From Verrucomicrobiota bacterium (lineage in GTDB: Bacteria > Verrucomicrobiota > Verrucomicrobiia > Limisphaerales > CAIQOK01): DNA of 11,558 bases. Positions 8,310-11,558 of this stretch are shown here, piece after piece; positions within the stretch are counted from its first letter, which is position 1; every line of letters begins with the position of its first letter. The notes beneath the pieces are model-generated. The model ran no database searches. It was not told the origin of the DNA and worked only from the letters and a program-made list of their open reading frames with translations. A program made the position numbers and the translations under genes. The stretch covers positions 1-11,558 of the forward strand of contig JANYDP010000396.1 of the NCBI GenBank assembly GCA_025363535.1. Reading direction: 5' to 3'.

Positions 8310-9359
8310 TTATTTTCGGTTGGCTTCGAGGCGTTCGATCATCTTGCGTAATTTCCGCAGCGCGATGTTTTGGATCTGGCGGACGCGTTCACGGGTGACG
8401 TTGAATTTCTCGCCCACTTCTTCCAGGGTTTTTTCCGTGCCGCCATCGAGGCCGAAGCGGAAACGTAGAATGGTGGCCTCGCGCGGATCCAGTGTCTTGA
8501 CCATGTCTTGCAACATGTCTGTGACGGTTTTGTCCTCCAGTTGTTCGTAGGGCGTGTCGGCGTTTTCATCCTGCACGACTTCGGAGAACGTGTTGGAATC
8601 CTCGTCGCCAATCGGCGCGTCCAGCGAGGCCGGGCGCACGGCGGCGAGGCGCATCTGAGAAACGCGCGAGGCGGTCAGGCCAATCTCAGCGCCCAACTCC
8701 TCGTCGGTGGGTTCGCGGCCCAACTCCTCCTGGAGACGTAACGCCACGCGGCGCATTTTGGAAATTTTGTCCACGAGATGCACCGGCAAACGGATGGTCT
8801 TGGACTGGTTGGCGAGCGCGCGTTTGATGGACTGCTTGATCCACCAGGAACCGTACGTGGAAAGCTTGCCGCCCTTGGCGGGATCAAAGCGTTCGACGGC
8901 TTTCATCAAACCGATGTTGCCTTCGCTGATGAGATCGAGCAGCGGCAGGCCGATGCCCTCGTAATCGCGGGCGATTTTGACGACCAGGCGCAGGTTCGCC
9001 TTGATCATGTGTTCGCGCGCTTTTTTGTCGCCCTTCTTGATGCGCGCGGCGAGTTCGATCTCCTCCTGCGGCGTGAGGAGTTTTACCAAACCGATTTCGC
9101 GCAGGTAGAGTTTGATGGCGGTGTCGCCATCGTACGGCACGCGGTCGCGGTCGGGAACAGGGGCAAGCGCCTCGATCTTCGCGACGAAAGCGGTGTCGCC
9201 CGGCTTGACGAGTTTTGGATATTCGTTGGGCGACGCGGGTTCAGGCCCGGATTTGACGGCAGATTTTTTGTCCGCCACCGGTGTTTTTTTTGAAACGCGT
9301 GCGGCAGCCCGTGGCTTCGATGCCCGGGTGGGCTTTTGGTTTTTGGATTTTGCAGCCAT
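8310..9359 (-). CDS. RNA polymerase sigma-70 family factor (RpoD/RpoS-like, short N-terminus)
   Basis: A 349-residue sigma factor that directs RNA polymerase to promoters. Regions run in order: 1.2 at about 76-105 (DGDTAIKLYLREIG), 2.1-2.4 at about 110-188 (NLRLVVKIARDYEGIGLPL, DLISEGNIGLMKAVERFD, STYGSWWIKQSIKRAL), 3.0-3.2 at about 190-265 (IRLPVHLVDKISK, ASLDAPIGDEDS), and 4 at about 285-345 (LDPREATILRFRFGLDG, then the VTRERVRQIQ helix-turn-helix). Region 1.1 and the large non-conserved insert of typical RpoD are missing. Instead there is a Lys/Ala/Pro-rich tail of about 45 residues. This size and layout fit a group 2 or reduced primary sigma. In region 2.4, Gln176 matches E. coli Gln437, but Lys179 stands where Thr440 would be. 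Upstream is upp (58 bp) and downstream apt (19 bp), all on the - strand. Confidence 0.93.
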   Translation of the reverse strand: MAAKSKNQKPTRASKPRAAARVSKKTPVADKKSAVKSGPEPASPNEYPKLVKPGDTAFVAKIEALAPVPDRDRVPYDGDTAIKLYLREIGLVKLLTPQEEIELAARIKKGDKKAREHMIKANLRLVVKIARDYEGIGLPLLDLISEGNIGLMKAVERFDPAKGGKLSTYGSWWIKQSIKRALANQSKTIRLPVHLVDKISKMRRVALRLQEELGREPTDEELGAEIGLTASRVSQMRLAAVRPASLDAPIGDEDSNTFSEVVQDENADTPYEQLEDKTVTDMLQDMVKTLDPREATILRFRFGLDGGTEKTLEEVGEKFNVTRERVRQIQNIALRKLRKMIERLEANRK

Positions 9360-9417
9360 AAAAAACTTGGCAAAGACTTAGATGAGAGACGCCGTCGCGC
9401 AAGACAAATCATGCCAG

Positions 9418-10041
9418 TCAAACGCCGAACAACCGGTCGCCGGCGTCTCCCAAGCCGGGGACGATGTAGGCCTTCTCGTTCAGCTTGCGATCAATCGCCG
9501 CTGTGAAGATTGGAACCCGGGGATGTTTTTTTTGCACGCGCCGGATGCCTTCGGGCGCGGCGAGCACATGCACCAACCGTACGCGTCTGGCACCATGTTG
9601 AAAAATCAAATCCAGCGCCGCACCCGCACTGCCGCCGGTCGCGAGCATGGGATCAATGATGATGACTTCAAACGCGCTCAGGTCTGGCGGGAGGCTTTTA
9701 TGATAAGAAACCGCGCGCATGGTCGTCTCCTCGCGTTTCAAGCCGATGAAGCCCACCCGCGCACCAGGCAGTAATTGCAATACCGAATCCATCATGCCCA
9801 ACCCCGCCCGTAGCACGGGCACCAACACCACGTCCCGCTGCAACTGGAAGCCGCGCGTCCGGGCCACCGGTGTTTTTACCGGCACAGTCTTCACGGCGAA
9901 TGAGCGCGTGGCTTCGTACATCATCAGCAGGGCCAGTTCGTTCAACACCCGCCGGAACTCCTGCGACTGGGTGCGCTCGTCGCGGAGGCGCGTGAGGTTA
10001 TGCTGCACCAGCGGATGCTGGATGACGGTGACGCCTTTCAT
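9418..10041 (-). CDS. upp: Uracil phosphoribosyltransferase
   Basis: Makes UMP from uracil and PRPP in pyrimidine salvage, in the cytoplasm. The 207-residue length is standard (about 208). Seen motifs are an N-terminal VIQHPLVQHNLTRLRDERT with QEFRRVLNELALLMMYEATR, VPVLRAGLGMMDSVLQLLPGA at about 74-94 (family core VLRAGLGM), VGFIGLKREETT, the PRPP motif VIIIDPMLATGGSA at 126-139, and the C-terminal uracil-binding region IVPGLGDAGDRLFG. Its ATG directly follows the TGA of sppA (TGAATG) with no gap and no separate ribosome-binding site visible, which points to translational coupling by reinitiation. The sigma-factor gene follows after 58 bp. Confidence 0.96.
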   Translation of the reverse strand: MKGVTVIQHPLVQHNLTRLRDERTQSQEFRRVLNELALLMMYEATRSFAVKTVPVKTPVARTRGFQLQRDVVLVPVLRAGLGMMDSVLQLLPGARVGFIGLKREETTMRAVSYHKSLPPDLSAFEVIIIDPMLATGGSAGAALDLIFQHGARRVRLVHVLAAPEGIRRVQKKHPRVPIFTAAIDRKLNEKAYIVPGLGDAGDRLFGV

Positions 10042-11184
10042 TCAATGGAGCGCCATCGGCGACAGGAAATAAAGATGCCCGGGTTCAACCTTCAGCCCGT
10101 TCATGCCGAGGTCCACTTTGATGGCAGGAGCTTCGGCCTTGCCGAACATGCGGAAAAAATCTGACAGTTCGTAGCGCAATTTGTATTGCACGAGGTTGGC
10201 TTTCTTGGCACCCCCGATGGCCAGGGCGCGTTTGACGGCCTTGTCAAAATTGCCGACCTCGTCCACGAAACCCAGTTCCTCGGCACGCCGGCCCGAAAGC
10301 ACGCGGCCATCCGCATAATCCTTCCAATCTGTTGCGAGCGCTTTCCCTTTGCCCTCGATGTTTTTTTGATTCTGTTCGTGCGCCGCCGTCCGGCCTTCGT
10401 CCACGACGAACTTGAACCGGCCGTAGGTTTCGTCAATCAGCGACTGCACCATCGCCCGTTCATCCGTCGGAATTTCCCCCGGCTCGCGCTCGCCGCTCAA
10501 CATGTCCTTGTGCGCGCCGCTTTTGTAAACATTGGGTTGCAGGCCGATCTTGTCCATCAGTCCGCGATAATTATAGGAGTGCATGATCACGCCGATGCTC
10601 CCGGTGATGGTCATCTCGTTCGCCACGATCCACCGCGATGCCGACGCGATGTAATAGCCACCCGATGCCGCGAGATTGCCCATGGAAGTGATAACCGGTT
10701 TGGAGCCTTTGCCGGTTTGAAAATCCTTGAGCAGTTTGTAAATCTCATCGGAAGCCAGTACCTCGCCACCGGGCGAATCCACCTTGAAGAGTACCGCCTT
10801 GACCTTGTTGTCCTCGCGCGCGCGTTTCAATTCTTCCTTGATTTTTTCCACCATGGTCAGGCCACCTTGATCGAGTAAGCGGCTGGTGATGATGCCTGAA
10901 ACTTCTACCACCACAATCTTGTTGGCGGAATCATTATCTTCGACCACCACCTCATCCAACCTCGGTCCTGCAGATGCCGAACCAACGTGAGCTAACGGCA
11001 TCAAGCCGTCCAGCCACTGACTCAGATTGCCAAATAAACTAACGGCCAAAAGTACCAGGAGTACGATCGCTGCAATCATCCAACCGCGGTTCTTGTGAGG
11101 ACGTGGCGAAGGTGAAAGGATTACCGGGGGTGTGGTAAACGGAGGCGGAGGAGAAGCGACTGGCGGAACATCGTTAGTATCCAT
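10042..11184 (-). CDS. sppA: Signal peptide peptidase SppA, short type (peptidase S49)
   Basis: A membrane-anchored serine protease that degrades cleaved signal peptides. The 380 residues begin with a Pro-rich cytoplasmic stretch (1-30), one membrane segment at about 36-52 (MIAAIVLLVLLAVSLFG), and one S49 domain, as in the short Bacillus-type enzyme rather than the double-length E. coli form. The Ser-Lys dyad is visible: Ser174 in NLAASGGYYIAS and Lys226 in YKSGAHKDML. The 52-residue spacing equals that between Ser147 and Lys199 of B. subtilis SppA. FKVDSPGGEVLASDEIY and TITGSIGVIM are further family marks. The C-terminal 140 residues include LATDWKDYADGRVLSGRRAEELGFVD (core DGRVLSGRRAEELG), also typical. 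It is the first gene of the - strand group, with upp starting at the next base after its stop. Confidence 0.94.
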   Translation of the reverse strand: MDTNDVPPVASPPPPFTTPPVILSPSPRPHKNRGWMIAAIVLLVLLAVSLFGNLSQWLDGLMPLAHVGSASAGPRLDEVVVEDNDSANKIVVVEVSGIITSRLLDQGGLTMVEKIKEELKRAREDNKVKAVLFKVDSPGGEVLASDEIYKLLKDFQTGKGSKPVITSMGNLAASGGYYIASASRWIVANEMTITGSIGVIMHSYNYRGLMDKIGLQPNVYKSGAHKDMLSGEREPGEIPTDERAMVQSLIDETYGRFKFVVDEGRTAAHEQNQKNIEGKGKALATDWKDYADGRVLSGRRAEELGFVDEVGNFDKAVKRALAIGGAKKANLVQYKLRYELSDFFRMFGKAEAPAIKVDLGMNGLKVEPGHLYFLSPMALH

Positions 11185-11416
11185 AGTGTGGGAAAACTAT
11201 CGCACCGGCCTGCGGACGGCAAGGGGATTGAAAATGCGTCTGCACATTGGGAAATTATTTCCATCAAATAGATCGACTTGGATTTTTGATAATTTCTGAA
11301 ATGCATCAATGAGACTCTTTGATGTTCCAAGCGAATATCAACCCAAGGCGATTGTTGAATAACGAAGTCCACAAATCTGTTGTCTGAGTCAGAGGAGGGC
11401 TGGATGAGGTCGGGAT

Positions 11417-11558
11417 CTATTTTCGGCGGCGGCGGGCGGCCAGGCCTGCGAGCGCGAGGAGCGCCCCGGCGGCAGGCTCGGGCACCGGGTTGTAAACAAT
11501 CACATCTTGATAGGCATGTTGCGGGTCATGCGGCTGGCCCGGTGCCCACAGATTCAAC
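11417..11558 (-). CDS. PEP-CTERM sorting-domain protein, 3' end only
   Basis: The last 46 codons of a gene that enters from the right edge. The visible part ends in a PEP-CTERM signal: VPEP, a hydrophobic helix AAGALLALAGLAA, then RRRRK before a TAG stop at 11417-11419. The part before it is LNLWAPGQPHDPQHAYQDVIVY, described here by its Pro/Gln/His-rich start and the DVIVYN strand just before the sorting signal. Such proteins are exported and anchored or released by an exosortase. The sorting signal is the same type as in the gene at 4479-5327, but much more Ala-rich and higher in GC. The function of the main domain cannot be judged from this piece. The 232 bases between this stop and sppA hold no gene I can support. 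Confidence 0.82.
   Translation of the reverse strand, partial: LNLWAPGQPHDPQHAYQDVIVYNPVPEPAAGALLALAGLAARRRRK

Noticed and set aside
11304..11324. Inverted repeat CATCAA/TTGATG with a 9-base loop, considered as a terminator after the right-edge PEP-CTERM gene
   Set aside because: The stem is only 6 bp and AT-rich, no U-tract follows, and it is about 100 bases from the stop codon.
11121..11372. 83-codon - strand frame upstream of and overlapping sppA
   Set aside because: It overlaps the sppA start in another frame and shows no motif or ribosome-binding site, so it reads as chance in AT-richer spacer DNA.

Overview
The window comes from a high-GC bacterium, most likely a member of the Verrucomicrobiota. 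The main pointers are two genes ending in PEP-CTERM sorting signals (Val-Pro-Glu-Pro, a hydrophobic helix, then an Arg-rich tail) and a gene style in which few starts have a clear Shine-Dalgarno. The taxonomy is an inference; there is no rRNA or tRNA here to confirm it. I see no CRISPR array, insertion sequence, phage gene or RNA gene.

Left part (1-3852, + strand): the 3' end of a FAD-dependent D-amino-acid dehydrogenase-like gene; a short lower-GC gene for a PD-(D/E)XK nuclease-like protein, broken by a one-base frameshift; a DapA-family lyase/deaminase; and, 3 bases later, a PBP4-type D-alanyl-D-alanine carboxypeptidase with a signal peptide. The oxidase plus DapA-family pair fits the 4-hydroxyproline degradation route (D-hydroxyproline oxidation, then deamination of pyrroline-4-hydroxy-2-carboxylate). 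A role in handling D-alanine released from the cell wall is the alternative.

Middle (3920-5539): a small VOC/glyoxalase-fold gene on the - strand faces away from a secreted PEP-CTERM protein gene on the + strand. The PEP-CTERM gene has a perfect 16-bp repeat (period 22) around its ribosome-binding site. Behind it lies a 30-codon - strand ORF whose first 17 residues resemble the start of the VOC protein.

Right-middle (5540-7748, + strand): a NIF3/YbgI dinuclear-metal protein, then a GlcD-type FAD oxidase. Their end meets the end of the next - strand group with a 5-bp gap.

Right part (7754-11184, - strand, transcribed right to left): sppA, upp, a sigma-70 family factor and apt, spaced 0, 58 and 19 bp, so probably one transcription unit. 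It joins a membrane protease, uracil salvage, a sigma factor and adenine salvage. At the right edge is the 3' end of a second PEP-CTERM gene on the - strand.

Most of the window is ordinary chromosomal housekeeping content. I did not find a clearly new multi-gene system. The points worth a second look are the frameshifted nuclease-like gene inside a catabolic group, the repeat in front of the PEP-CTERM gene, the VOC-like fragment, and the sigma factor's altered promoter-contact residue.
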